From: an uncultured Lachnospiraceae bacterium
Lineage (GTDB): Bacteria > Bacillota > Clostridia > Lachnospirales > Lachnospiraceae
DNA: 33,789 bases
Assembly: GCA_910587895.1 (NCBI GenBank)
Contig: CAJUOE010000176.1
Span: forward strand, 1-33,789
Reading direction: 5' to 3'
Part shown: in pieces, positions 23,772 through 32,455 of the stretch
Position numbering within the stretch: position 1 is the first letter of the stretch
Layout of the letters: every line of letters begins with the position of its first letter
The notes under the pieces: generated by a model
Databases searched by the model: none
Told to the model about the DNA's origin: nothing
The model's input: only the letters and a program-made list of their open reading frames with translations
Position numbers and translations under genes: made by a program

Positions 23772-26096
23772 ATGAAAAGAAGGGATGAGAAAAGTAGGGA
23801 TAAGAAAAGTAGGGATAAGAAAAGAACGAAAATGAAGATAACGGCTTGGCTCCTGTCGGCTGTTCTCGTGGCACAGCTTTTTGGAAATGAAGCTATTGCG
23901 TATGCCAGTCAGTCGCAGACAGGGCAGGTTTCGGCATCCGATGGACAAGAAACAGAAGAAATGGATATCAGAAAAGAGGCCGAGCGGGCGTTTGCAAAGA
24001 TGCTGGAAGCATATGCGATGTACGGTATGCTTACAAACGATACAGAGATTGCAGTTTATCAGGATCCATCGTTGTCGGCGGCGATCGTACAGCATCTGCC
24101 CAGCGGACATCAGGTACGGTTCCTTGGCGCAGTCATAGGGGAACAGCAGCTCTGGTATCAGGTAAAGTTCGCCGTAAACGGCCAGGATTATACGGGATAT
24201 GTACCGGACAGCTTTGTTGCGACGCAGGATGAAAGGCTTGCGCAGTGGAAAGACCAGTATCTTGCCCGCAAATCAAGGGGCGTCACGTATGCCGCAGCCA
24301 GAGGAGGAACGAATTTATCGGCGTTTCCCTCAAGTTACCGCTCTTATATCCAGAAATTGATCAATGCGCATCCGAATTGGACGTTCGTGCCCATGAATAC
24401 GGGACTGAGCTGGTCGGACGTCATCAAAAATGAGATGGTGGACGCCAGGAACCTGGTCGATATTAATGCCCCGGCGACTTGGAAATCTACGGAGTCAAAG
24501 GATTATAACATGTCCACCGGAAAATGGGTGATAAAGAACGGCACGACCTGGGTGCAGGCCTCGGAATCCATCGTAAAATATTATATGGACCCACGCAATA
24601 TGCTTAATGAGGAATCCGTATTTCAGTTTGAGCAGCTGACCTACAATGGCTCCTACCATACGGAAGCCGGCGTGGAAAAGATTTTGAGCAATACGTTCAT
24701 GAGCAATAAGAAACTGGAGGACGGCTCCGGCGGAAATATCACCTATGCCCGGGCGTTCATGAAGATCGGAAAGGAACTGGGGGTCAGCCCATATTTCCTG
24801 GCAAGCCGCGTACGGCAGGAGCAGGGCGTCAAGGGTGATTCCGATCTGATTTCCGGCACGTATCCGGGATATAAAGGGTATTACAATTATTTCAATATCC
24901 AGGCGACGGGCATTGGGGAGCAGGTTATCATCAGTGGGCTGCAGGAGGCAAAAAAGGCCGGCTGGACGACGCGGTATGCGGCGCTTCGCGGCGGCGCGCA
25001 GAAGACAGCGTCCAATTATATTGCCAGGGGGCAGGATACGTTCTACTTACAGAAATTTGACGTAGATTCCTCGGATGGCGAATTATACTGGCATCAGTAT
25101 ATGCAGAACCTGCTGGCGGCGAAAAATGAAAGCACGAATGTAAGGAACAGTTATACGTCCATGGGCGTCCTTAACAATAATTTTGTCTTCAAGGTGCCGG
25201 TGTATACGAATATGCCGTCCTCCAGATGTCCAGATCCGGGGGAGAAATTGGCAAAGCCATCCTTGACGGCCACAAAGGTGACGGACGGCGTAGTTAAGCT
25301 TTCCTGGAAGGAGATTGGCGGCGCCAAAGGGTATCAGGTGTACCGCAAGGAAGGCGAGAATGGCAATTATACCAGGATTAAGACGACAAGCAGCTATACG
25401 ACGACCTCATATCAGGACAACAGTGCCACGCCGGGAAAGGTTTACTATTATAAGGTGCGCGCTTATCTGAAACTGTATCCGAAAACGATGTATTCTTCCT
25501 ATTCTTCGGTAAAGGAAATAGACCAGAGGATCCCGGCAACCAGCTGGAAATCCTTTAAGACCAGTGGATACACGACGGCGCAGCTGACCTGGAAAAAGAA
25601 GAATGTCACAGGCTATCAGATATACCGGAAGACGGATTCCGGCAAATACACCCGGATTAAGACGATTACCAGCCGCAATACCACGACATACAAAGATAAG
25701 ACATTATTGCCCGGCCATACCTATACTTACCGCATCCGTTCTTACAAGAAGATAAACGGAAAGAATTATTATTCTTCCTACAGCAGCACGAAAAAAGCGG
25801 ATGTGAAGATGTCCAAAGCGAAATTCAAAAAAGTGGCGGTATCCGGCGGGAAAGCGGTAAAAATTACGTTGCAGAGAGACAGCAAGGTAGACGGTTATGA
25901 GATTTACCGTTCTACGAACGGCGGAAAAACATATAAGCTTCTGAAGAAGATAACGAAGAATTCTACCGTATCCTATACGGATAAAAAAGTTTCCCGTGGG
26001 AAAACCTACTATTATAAATTTCGTAAATGGAAAAAGGTAAACAAAAAAACGTATCGTTCCGGGTACTCCGCCAAACAGAGCGTCAGGATAGGATAG
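23772..26096 (+). CDS. Secreted beta-N-acetylglucosaminidase with SH3-like and Fn3-like modules
   Basis: A 774-residue secreted wall hydrolase. The n-region of the signal peptide is unusually long and basic (RDEKS-RDKKS-RDKKR repeat), with the hydrophobic core at about residues 25-45. An SH3-like region covers about 95-145. The glucosaminidase domain (GH73-like) spans about 185-460, with typical stretches HPNWTFVPMNTGLSW, YYMDPRNMLNEESVFQFE, GVSPYFLASRVRQEQG (Glu350 is the likely catalytic acid) and YKGYYNYFNI. Three Fn3-like modules follow from about 495. The domain cleaves the glycan strand of peptidoglycan. GGAGG lies 9 nt before ATG 23772. An internal ATG at 23832 would give a more ordinary signal peptide but has no ribosome site. 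It is 55 nt after the amidase and 13 nt before the GT2 gene. Confidence 0.92.
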   Translation: MKRRDEKSRDKKSRDKKRTKMKITAWLLSAVLVAQLFGNEAIAYASQSQTGQVSASDGQETEEMDIRKEAERAFAKMLEAYAMYGMLTNDTEIAVYQDPSLSAAIVQHLPSGHQVRFLGAVIGEQQLWYQVKFAVNGQDYTGYVPDSFVATQDERLAQWKDQYLARKSRGVTYAAARGGTNLSAFPSSYRSYIQKLINAHPNWTFVPMNTGLSWSDVIKNEMVDARNLVDINAPATWKSTESKDYNMSTGKWVIKNGTTWVQASESIVKYYMDPRNMLNEESVFQFEQLTYNGSYHTEAGVEKILSNTFMSNKKLEDGSGGNITYARAFMKIGKELGVSPYFLASRVRQEQGVKGDSDLISGTYPGYKGYYNYFNIQATGIGEQVIISGLQEAKKAGWTTRYAALRGGAQKTASNYIARGQDTFYLQKFDVDSSDGELYWHQYMQNLLAAKNESTNVRNSYTSMGVLNNNFVFKVPVYTNMPSSRCPDPGEKLAKPSLTATKVTDGVVKLSWKEIGGAKGYQVYRKEGENGNYTRIKTTSSYTTTSYQDNSATPGKVYYYKVRAYLKLYPKTMYSSYSSVKEIDQRIPATSWKSFKTSGYTTAQLTWKKKNVTGYQIYRKTDSGKYTRIKTITSRNTTTYKDKTLLPGHTYTYRIRSYKKINGKNYYSSYSSTKKADVKMSKAKFKKVAVSGGKAVKITLQRDSKVDGYEIYRSTNGGKTYKLLKKITKNSTVSYTDKKVSRGKTYYYKFRKWKKVNKKTYRSGYSAKQSVRIG
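23781..23825 (+). repeat. Three tandem 15-bp repeats in the signal-peptide n-region
   Basis: AGGGATGAGAAAAGT, AGGGATAAGAAAAGT and AGGGATAAGAAAAGA follow one another and encode RDEKS, RDKKS and RDKKR. Units differ by one or two bases, so recent slippage duplication is likely. Confidence 0.9.
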
Positions 26097-26109
26097 AGGA
26101 AGGCAGACT

Positions 26110-27933
26110 ATGAAGATAACGCCATATCGAATCAAAAAAGGAATCCGCTATTTCCGGCATTATGGGCCGAAGGCGTTCCTGAACCGTTTGAGAGACAAAA
26201 TGGAGCCGGAGGATGTACCCTACGGGCCATGGTTTGAAAAATACAGAGCGGGGAGTGAAGAACTGATAAAGCAGGCAAAACGGGAGGGCGGGTTTTCATA
26301 CCGCCCTTTCATCAGTGTGGTGGTTCCCTGTTACCAGACGAAGGAAACGTACCTGACAGAGATGATGGATTCCGTGCGTGCGCAGTCCTACAGCAACTGG
26401 CAGCTCTGCCTTGCGGACGCTACGCCCGGAAATGAAGTTAAGGGAGTTGTAGAAACGTATTGCCAGATGCATCAGGAATCGAGGATCTGTTATCGCCATC
26501 TGGAGGAAAACAAAGGAATTGCAGGCAACACCAATGCGGGCATAGCGCTTGCACAGGGCGAGTGGATCGGGTTTCTCGACCATGACGACCTGCTTGCGCC
26601 GGAGGCGTTGTATGAGATGGTTCGTCTGATGAACCGCGAGCCGAAATGTGAGCTTATCTATTCGGATGAAGACCAGGTTGAGCAGACAAGGACAGGGCTT
26701 ACGCATCAGAAACCACATTTCAAGCCGGATTTCAGTCCGGATCTTTTGCGTTCCAACAATTATATCACGCATTTTCTCTGTGTGAAACGCGATATTGTGG
26801 ACAGGGTGGGAGGAATGCGTGAAGAATTTGATGGTGCGCAGGATTATGATTTTATTCTGCGCTGTACGGAGCTTGCGAAACATGTCGGGCATGTGCCCCG
26901 GATTCTCTACCATTGGCGGGTACACAGCAATTCCACCGCGGATAATCCCTTGAGCAAGACCTACGCCTACGATGCGGGAAAACACGCATTGGAAGAACAC
27001 CTGAAACGGACAGGACAGCCGGGAGAGGTCAGCCAGCTTTTGCATTTCGGGTATTACCGTGTGAAATATCCGGTGGCAGGAACGCCGCTGGTGTCCATAC
27101 TGATACCGAACAAAGACCAGGCGGACACGCTGCGGCGCTGTATCGAGTCCGTCAAAAAATCGACCTGGCAGAATTATGAGATTATTATTATTGAAAATAA
27201 CAGCAGCGAACCGGAGACATTTGCGTATTACAGAGAGCTTTGCGGTGAGGACGGCGAGGGCGTGCTGCCCGGCGGACAGACCGTGAAAGTTGTGGTCTGG
27301 GAAGAAGGTTTCAACTATTCGGCGATCAATAATTTTGGCGCCTCCCATGCCCGGGGGGAATATCTTGTGCTCCTGAACAATGATATTGAGATCATAACCG
27401 AGGGCTGGCTGGAAGAAATGCTGGGCAACTGCCAGCGGCCCGAGGTGGGGATTGTAGGCGCAAGGCTATACTATCCGGACAACACGTACCAACATGCCGG
27501 GATTGTCGTGGGGATTGACGGGATTGCGGCAAATATGTTCCCGGGACTGCGGCGCGGACAGGAAGGCTATTACCACAAGGCGGCGTTACAGTTGAATTAC
27601 AGTGCGGTAACAGCGGCGTGTCTGATGACCCCGCGTGATCTTTACGAGAAAATCCACGGGTTGGAAGAGGGGCTTGCAGTGGCGTTTAATGACCTTGACT
27701 TCTGCCTGCGCGTAAGGGCGGAAGGGTATCTTGTTGTTTATGACCCCTATGTGGAGGCGTACCACTATGAATCGAAGTCGCGCGGAAAAGAAGATACGAA
27801 AGAGAAAGTACGCCGATTTGGCGAAGAGATGGATTTCATTCGTACAAGATGGATTGACATATTGAAACATGGCGATCCATATTACAATCCCAATTTTTCG
27901 CTGAAAAAGTGTAATTATTCCCTCAAACCGTAG
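26110..27933 (+). CDS. Two-domain GT2 glycosyltransferase
   Basis: A 607-residue cytosolic or membrane-associated protein with two GT-A fold domains. The first (about residues 65-290) begins FISVVVPCYQTKETYL and has the sugar-nucleotide DxD-like motif FLDHDD; the acceptor-side motif is AQDYDFILR. The second (about 330-570) begins LVSILIPNKDQADTLRRCIESV, with LLNNDIEI and AFNDLDFCLRV. The tandem arrangement resembles enzymes that add alternating sugars, often rhamnose, to cell-surface polysaccharides; donor and linkage cannot be read. AGGAAGG precedes ATG 26110, and the 13-nt gap makes it co-transcribed with the hydrolase genes. Coupling of a glycan-building enzyme with wall hydrolases suggests a wall-polysaccharide role. 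Confidence 0.9.
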   Translation: MKITPYRIKKGIRYFRHYGPKAFLNRLRDKMEPEDVPYGPWFEKYRAGSEELIKQAKREGGFSYRPFISVVVPCYQTKETYLTEMMDSVRAQSYSNWQLCLADATPGNEVKGVVETYCQMHQESRICYRHLEENKGIAGNTNAGIALAQGEWIGFLDHDDLLAPEALYEMVRLMNREPKCELIYSDEDQVEQTRTGLTHQKPHFKPDFSPDLLRSNNYITHFLCVKRDIVDRVGGMREEFDGAQDYDFILRCTELAKHVGHVPRILYHWRVHSNSTADNPLSKTYAYDAGKHALEEHLKRTGQPGEVSQLLHFGYYRVKYPVAGTPLVSILIPNKDQADTLRRCIESVKKSTWQNYEIIIIENNSSEPETFAYYRELCGEDGEGVLPGGQTVKVVVWEEGFNYSAINNFGASHARGEYLVLLNNDIEIITEGWLEEMLGNCQRPEVGIVGARLYYPDNTYQHAGIVVGIDGIAANMFPGLRRGQEGYYHKAALQLNYSAVTAACLMTPRDLYEKIHGLEEGLAVAFNDLDFCLRVRAEGYLVVYDPYVEAYHYESKSRGKEDTKEKVRRFGEEMDFIRTRWIDILKHGDPYYNPNFSLKKCNYSLKP

Positions 27934-27941
27934 CCAATAAC

Positions 27942-27970
27942 TTGCCCTTTTTCCAATTCAATGATACAAT
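27942..27970 (+). promoter_or_regulatory. Promoter for the zinc-ribbon / sugar-transferase operon
   Basis: TTGCCC at 27942-27947 and TACAAT at 27965-27970, spacing 17 bp, starting 9 bp after the preceding stop codon. No terminator hairpin is visible between the GT2 stop and this promoter, so read-through from upstream is also possible. Confidence 0.55.
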
Positions 27971-28008
27971 GAAGAAATCATAAAAGAGTTGGATGTGAGA
28001 AAAGACAT

Positions 28009-28209
28009 ATGATGAAAGTATTTATATGCCCCAAATGCGGCGGTATTACCACAGTATCACGGAGAAAAGAAGTTTTTTGCCATAAATGCGGAGGAACGCA
28101 GATGATTCCCTCCAAACTGAGTTTTACACAATACACAGAGATGGACGAGCAGCAGAGGAAAGATTACTCTGAGAGCTGGCTTTACATACGGAATCGCACT
28201 TCCATGTGA
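28009..28209 (+). CDS. Small zinc-ribbon protein
   Basis: A 66-residue protein with two CxxC knuckles, CPKCGG (from residue 7) and CHKCGG (from about 26), expected to bind one zinc ion, followed by a polar helical tail (FTQYTEMDEQQRKDYSESW). The start is ATG 28009 or the adjacent ATG 28012; the ribosome site is weak. It is first gene after a promoter and directly precedes the polyprenyl-phosphate sugar transferase gene. I do not recognise a named family. Zinc ribbons of this size are found as regulatory or scaffold proteins, but no function is assigned. Confidence 0.75.
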   Translation: MMKVFICPKCGGITTVSRRKEVFCHKCGGTQMIPSKLSFTQYTEMDEQQRKDYSESWLYIRNRTSM

Positions 28210-28247
28210 TCTTCCGTTATTGTGATTACGTTTCGAGGAATGTGCTT

Positions 28248-29663
28248 ATGTATAGAAAACAGAAAAAAAGCTGGGTAAAACATCTGGATTTTTTGCTTCT
28301 GGATTTACTCAGCCTTGAAGTGACATTTTATCTCTCCTGTCTGATCAGGCTGGGAAATCTTTATAACATACCAGGGATGAGTGAATATTATACGCGTCTG
28401 GCGACGGTGCTTTTCCTGGTGGATTTCTGTGTGGTCTTCCTGATGGAGGCCTATACGGGGATTTTGCGCAGAAACAGGCTTCAGGAGCTGAAGGCGGTCA
28501 TTATTCATTGCAGCACCGTGTTTGCCGGGATTACCGTCTATGTCTGGGGAACCAAGCAGTCTGAGATTTATTCCAGACAGGTCATCCTTGTATTCTGGGC
28601 GACGTCCATCGTAGTGGTGTACTTTACCAGGTGCCTGTGGAAAATCTATATCCGCCAGCGCATGATACGCGGAAAGAAATTTTCCAGGATGGTGGTTGTG
28701 ACGGAGGAGCGTTATGCACAGCAATGCGTTTCTGATTTCCAGCGCAACCGGTATAAGGAATTTGAGGTCATCGGCGTTGTGATTGTGGATGCAGACCGCA
28801 CAGGGGAAGAGATTTGCGGTGTTCCGGTTGTGACGTCGGCAGACGGTTTTCTGGAATATGTGCGCGTCAATGTGGTGGACGAGGTGTTCATCAATGGAAA
28901 TACGCGTGAGAGCAGCGAGGCGTTGGCAAACGAGCTGATTGAGCTGGGGCTGACGGTACACTTCAATCTGGTACGCGAATCCCGGCTGATGCCGAATAAG
29001 CTTGTGGAGCATTATGGGAAATACCTGGTTCTGACAACCAGCATGAAAATTGCCACCAACCGGCAGGTCATTCTCAAGCGGACGATGGATATCGCAGGCA
29101 GCCTGGTTGGCCTGCTCCTGACGGGAATCGCCTGGTTGATCTTTGCACCGATCATTAAGATTCAGTCGCCGGGGCCGGTATTTTATGAGCAGACCAGAAT
29201 CGGGAGGAATGGAAGAAGATTTAAGTTCTATAAGTTCCGCACGATGGTTGTGGGAGCAGACGACATGAAGAAGGATCTCATGGATAAGAATGAGATGGAA
29301 GGCCTGATGTTCAAGATGGAGGAAGATCCACGGATATTTGGCGTGGGGAAATTCATGCGCAAATTTTCAATTGATGAGCTTCCGCAGTTTCTGAACGTAC
29401 TCAAAGGCGACATGAGCCTTGTAGGGACAAGGCCCCCGACGGAAGATGAGTTTGAGCAGTATGAGCTCCACCACAGGGCAAGGCTTGGGATACGTCCGGG
29501 CCTGACCGGTATGTGGCAGGTCAGCGGCAGAAGCGATATCAAGGATTTTGAGGAAATTGTTGCGCTTGACACCCAGTATATTTCCAATTGGTCACTGGGC
29601 ATGGATTTGCGGATTCTTTTGCGGACCGTGGGTGTCGTGCTGACAGGAAAAGGATCGACATGA
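28248..29663 (+). CDS. Polyprenyl-phosphate sugar-1-phosphate transferase (priming enzyme)
   Basis: A 471-residue membrane protein. Four membrane helices lie in about residues 10-125, then a soluble Rossmann-like domain (about 140-255), a fifth helix (LVGLLLTGIAWLIFAPIIKI) and a C-terminal bacterial sugar transferase domain from about 275. Family motifs are clear: LKRTMDIAGSLVG, KFYKFRTMVVGAD, FSIDELPQFLNVLKGDMSLVGTRPP (seen in parts) and PGLTGMWQVSGRSDI. The enzyme starts lipid-linked glycan synthesis by moving a sugar-phosphate to undecaprenyl phosphate. ATG 28248 has GAGGA 8 nt upstream; the earlier in-frame GTG 28206 has no ribosome site and would overlap the previous gene. The stop overlaps the next start (ATGA), so it is coupled to the GT2 genes that follow. 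Confidence 0.93.
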   Translation: MYRKQKKSWVKHLDFLLLDLLSLEVTFYLSCLIRLGNLYNIPGMSEYYTRLATVLFLVDFCVVFLMEAYTGILRRNRLQELKAVIIHCSTVFAGITVYVWGTKQSEIYSRQVILVFWATSIVVVYFTRCLWKIYIRQRMIRGKKFSRMVVVTEERYAQQCVSDFQRNRYKEFEVIGVVIVDADRTGEEICGVPVVTSADGFLEYVRVNVVDEVFINGNTRESSEALANELIELGLTVHFNLVRESRLMPNKLVEHYGKYLVLTTSMKIATNRQVILKRTMDIAGSLVGLLLTGIAWLIFAPIIKIQSPGPVFYEQTRIGRNGRRFKFYKFRTMVVGADDMKKDLMDKNEMEGLMFKMEEDPRIFGVGKFMRKFSIDELPQFLNVLKGDMSLVGTRPPTEDEFEQYELHHRARLGIRPGLTGMWQVSGRSDIKDFEEIVALDTQYISNWSLGMDLRILLRTVGVVLTGKGST

Positions 29664-30424
29664 CAGAGTTTTCAATCACGATTGTGGCATTCAATAATGA
29701 AAAAGATGTAAGAAACGCGGTGCGTTCCATCGAAGAGCATACCGCGCATGAGATTTCCAAGAAGATCTATATTGTAGATAACAGTACGAACGAGAATGAG
29801 CTGTCTTCACTGGCAGAGGAATATGGGGATGTAATTTACGAAAATCCGGGCGTGAATTTAGGATTTGGAGGCGGACATAATTATGTCTTATCCAGGCTGG
29901 ATTCGAAGTATCACGCGATTGTCAATCCTGATATTCTTCTCAGGGAAGACAGCTTTACTGTTTTGCGCTCATTTCTGGAAAAGTCAAAAGCCGGCATGGC
30001 AGTGCCGCGGCTGCTTGATGAGGAGGGAAATCTGCAGGCAGTGTACCGGCGCGATCTGACTGTGGCGGATATGGCAATCCGCATGATGTTTTCTTCGCAT
30101 TTTAAGAGGAGGCAGCATTACCATACGATGCAGGATATGGATTATGAGAAGCCATTTCCGGTTCCTTTTGCGCAGGGCAGTTTCCTTGTCATACGCACGG
30201 ATCTGTTTCGGGAGCTTGGGGGGTTTGACAGCCGTTACTTTATGTATATGGAAGATGTGGATCTTTGCCGGAGGGTAAATGAGAAGAGCAGCGTATGGTA
30301 CTGTCCCGATACAGCGGTGATTCACAAATGGGAGCGTGGGTCGCATAAGAACTGGAGGCTGTTTCGGATGCATCTATTGTCCATGTTCCGTTACTTTGGA
30401 AAATGGGGGTGGAAATTGTGGTGA
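29660..30424 (+). CDS. GT2 glycosyltransferase (rhamnosyltransferase-like)
   Basis: A 254-residue cytosolic enzyme with a GT-A fold: FSITIVAFNNEKDVRNAVRSI at the start, IVDNSTNENE, NLGFGGGHN and NPDILLRE as the nucleotide-sugar region, then PFAQGSFLVIRTDLF and YMEDVDLCRRV as the acceptor/catalytic base region. The overall pattern is WbbL-like, a group containing many rhamnosyltransferases, but the donor is uncertain. ATG 29660 overlaps the stop of the sugar transferase by 4 bp (ATGA), with AAAAGGA as ribosome site. An in-frame upstream start at 29588 would lie deep in the previous gene. It probably adds an early sugar to the lipid-linked primer. Confidence 0.9.
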   Translation: MTEFSITIVAFNNEKDVRNAVRSIEEHTAHEISKKIYIVDNSTNENELSSLAEEYGDVIYENPGVNLGFGGGHNYVLSRLDSKYHAIVNPDILLREDSFTVLRSFLEKSKAGMAVPRLLDEEGNLQAVYRRDLTVADMAIRMMFSSHFKRRQHYHTMQDMDYEKPFPVPFAQGSFLVIRTDLFRELGGFDSRYFMYMEDVDLCRRVNEKSSVWYCPDTAVIHKWERGSHKNWRLFRMHLLSMFRYFGKWGWKLW

Positions 30425-31233
30425 GCAAGGAACGAAAGGCAGGTACTGCGGCTGTGGGGAAGGCGGATATCAGGATTTCCGTGGTCATGCCCACCTATCA
30501 GGGGGAGGTATATTTGAGGCGGCAGCTGGATACCATCCTGAGCCAGCTTTCAGAGAAGGACGAGCTGGTGATTTCGGATGACGGCTCCGTGGATGGGACG
30601 TTATCTCTTCTGCAGGAATACCAGGATTCGGACAACCGGATTCGTTTGCTTCAGGGACCCGGGCAGGGCATTAAGAAAAATGTGGAACACCTGCTGAAAA
30701 ACGCCAGGGGGCGCTATATTTTCCTGGCAGACCAGGACGATATCTGGTTGGACGGGAAGGTAGAAAAAGTCTTGCGGGCATTTGAGCAGCAAAAGGCGTC
30801 CGTGGTGATTCATGACGCTAGGGTGTTTGCAGGCGAGAAGGAATCCGGGATACAGATGGAGTCGTTTTTTGCCTTCCGGAATGCAGGCGCGGGCGTTGTG
30901 AAGAATATGATAAAAAACAGTTATATCGGCTGCTGTATGGCGTTTCGCCGGGAACTGCTTTCTATGATCCTTCCAATTCCGGCCAAGATAGAGATGCATG
31001 ACCAGTGGATTGGCGTTTTGGGGGATTATTATGCGGGGAAATCTTATTTTCTGCGCGAGGCGCTGCTTTTATACCGCAGGCATGGCGCGAACAATTCCGC
31101 CATGGAACATTACGGGGTTCTGAGAATGGTGAGAAACAGGGTCGTATTTCTGTGTTGTTTTCTTCGAAGAATATTGCAGAATCGCCAGAAAAAGGAAAAG
31201 AATTCGGTAAAATTCAAGAAAAATGACAGTTGA
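30421..31233 (+). CDS. GT2 glycosyltransferase
   Basis: A 270-residue GT-A enzyme: ISVVMPTYQGEVYLRRQLDTI, VISDDGSVDGT, IFLADQDDIWL with the metal-binding DQDD, SYIGCCMAFRRELL and MHDQWIGVL. It resembles enzymes that act in rhamnan or O-antigen-like side-chain synthesis, but the substrate is unknown. GTG 30421 overlaps the previous stop (GTGA) and has GGGGGTGG 8 nt upstream. ATG 30403 (six residues longer) is a possible alternative but lacks spacing to a ribosome site. The C-terminus is very basic (RQKKEKNSVKFKKNDS), which suggests membrane-surface contact. Confidence 0.88.
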   Translation: MSKERKAGTAAVGKADIRISVVMPTYQGEVYLRRQLDTILSQLSEKDELVISDDGSVDGTLSLLQEYQDSDNRIRLLQGPGQGIKKNVEHLLKNARGRYIFLADQDDIWLDGKVEKVLRAFEQQKASVVIHDARVFAGEKESGIQMESFFAFRNAGAGVVKNMIKNSYIGCCMAFRRELLSMILPIPAKIEMHDQWIGVLGDYYAGKSYFLREALLLYRRHGANNSAMEHYGVLRMVRNRVVFLCCFLRRILQNRQKKEKNSVKFKKNDS

Positions 31234-31258
31234 TAAATGACAGGAAATATTATAAGAT
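31230..31258 (+). promoter_or_regulatory. Possible promoter for LCP copy 2 and glmS
   Basis: TTGATA at 31230-31235 and TAAGAT at 31253-31258, 17 bp apart. Other AT-rich words overlap, so the exact -10 is uncertain. The 75-bp gap before the LCP gene has no terminator. Confidence 0.3.
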
Positions 31259-31308
31259 AATTCGTAAGTGTATCAGGCAATAAGAAATCAAACGGGCAGG
31301 GTGAAAGT

Positions 31309-32430
31309 ATGGCAAAGAAAACGAGTGGGCAGACAAAGGGCGCGGCGGCGAGAGCCAGAAGGGCGAAACGGCGCAGGAGGAAGATCATTCTGGTGTGCGT
31401 GGAGCTTTTTGTATTGTGCGGCGCATTGCTCTGGATCTGGACAAATGCAAAGATGGACAAGATTAACACGGATAAGAATTTTCAGGCGAAAGACGTCGAA
31501 AATGAGGAATTGACGAAAGAAACGCGGGATGTGCTCGGGGAATATACGACGATTGCACTGTTCGGCCTGGACAACCGTGATGCCAATTCCTATAGCAGCG
31601 GAAATACCGACGTGATTATGCTGGCAAGGATTGACAAGGATACGAAGGAAGTCCGGCTGGTATCTGTTTACCGCGATACCTTCCTTAAAATGGCGGATCT
31701 GGATAATCCGGGCGCATACAGTAAGGCCAATGCGGCGTACGCGGTGGGAGGCGCCGAGCAGGCGGTGCGGATGCTGAATACAAATCTGGATCTTGATATT
31801 AAGGAATATGTGTCGTTTGACTTTGACGCCGTGGCGGAGGCTGTGGACATTCTGGGCGGCGTGGAAATCGAAGTCACAGATGAAGAGTGCGTTCATCTGA
31901 ACAACTACTGTATTGAAACTTCTGAGGTCACCGGGAAATCTTACGATCCGTTGCCGGGAGGCGGAACCTATAATTTAAACGGCGTACAGGCGGTTTCCTA
32001 TGGCAGGATCCGCTATACGGCGGGGGATGATTTTAAGAGGACGGAACGCCAGCGGCTGGTCGTGAATAAAATGGTAGAAAAAGCGTTAAAATCAAATGTA
32101 GGGACAATCAACGACCTGATTGACGCTGTTTTTCCAAAAATCAAGACAAGTCTTGGAAAATCAGAGCTGATTGCAATGGCTATGGATGCTTTTAATTATA
32201 AATTAGGAGAGAGCCAGGGATTTCCTTCGGAGCTGCGGAATGAAGTGGTATCCATTTCTTATCAGCAGTCCGATGCAGACTGCGTGATTCCCAAAGACCT
32301 GGCATCCAATGTAAAACAGCTTCATGACTTTTTGTATGGTACGACCGGCTATAACGTAACGGACAGCGTGCAGGGCATCAGTGACGAGATTGTTTACCGC
32401 ACCGGCGTGACGGCGGAAGGCAGCGAATAA
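31309..32430 (+). CDS. LCP (LytR-CpsA-Psr) family wall glycopolymer ligase, copy 2
   Basis: A 373-residue membrane-anchored protein: basic start (RARRAKRRRRK), one membrane helix at about residues 25-45, then the extracellular LCP domain with TIALFGLDNR, GNTDVIMLARI, VSVYRDTFLKM, KANAAYAVGG, EYVSFDF, VDILGGVEIEV and FKRTERQR. The order and many words match LCP copy 1 at 17295, so the two are paralogs. The position directly after three glycan-synthesis genes fits a role in attaching that glycan to peptidoglycan. GGGTGAAAG precedes ATG 31309. glmS starts 25 nt after its stop. Confidence 0.92.
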   Translation: MAKKTSGQTKGAAARARRAKRRRRKIILVCVELFVLCGALLWIWTNAKMDKINTDKNFQAKDVENEELTKETRDVLGEYTTIALFGLDNRDANSYSSGNTDVIMLARIDKDTKEVRLVSVYRDTFLKMADLDNPGAYSKANAAYAVGGAEQAVRMLNTNLDLDIKEYVSFDFDAVAEAVDILGGVEIEVTDEECVHLNNYCIETSEVTGKSYDPLPGGGTYNLNGVQAVSYGRIRYTAGDDFKRTERQRLVVNKMVEKALKSNVGTINDLIDAVFPKIKTSLGKSELIAMAMDAFNYKLGESQGFPSELRNEVVSISYQQSDADCVIPKDLASNVKQLHDFLYGTTGYNVTDSVQGISDEIVYRTGVTAEGSE

Positions 32431-32455
32431 CAGTACACAGATTGGAGGAAATCAT

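Noticed and set aside
26296..27348. 350-codon open frame on the minus strand
   Set aside because: Antisense shadow of the two-domain GT2 gene; no family resemblance or ribosome site.
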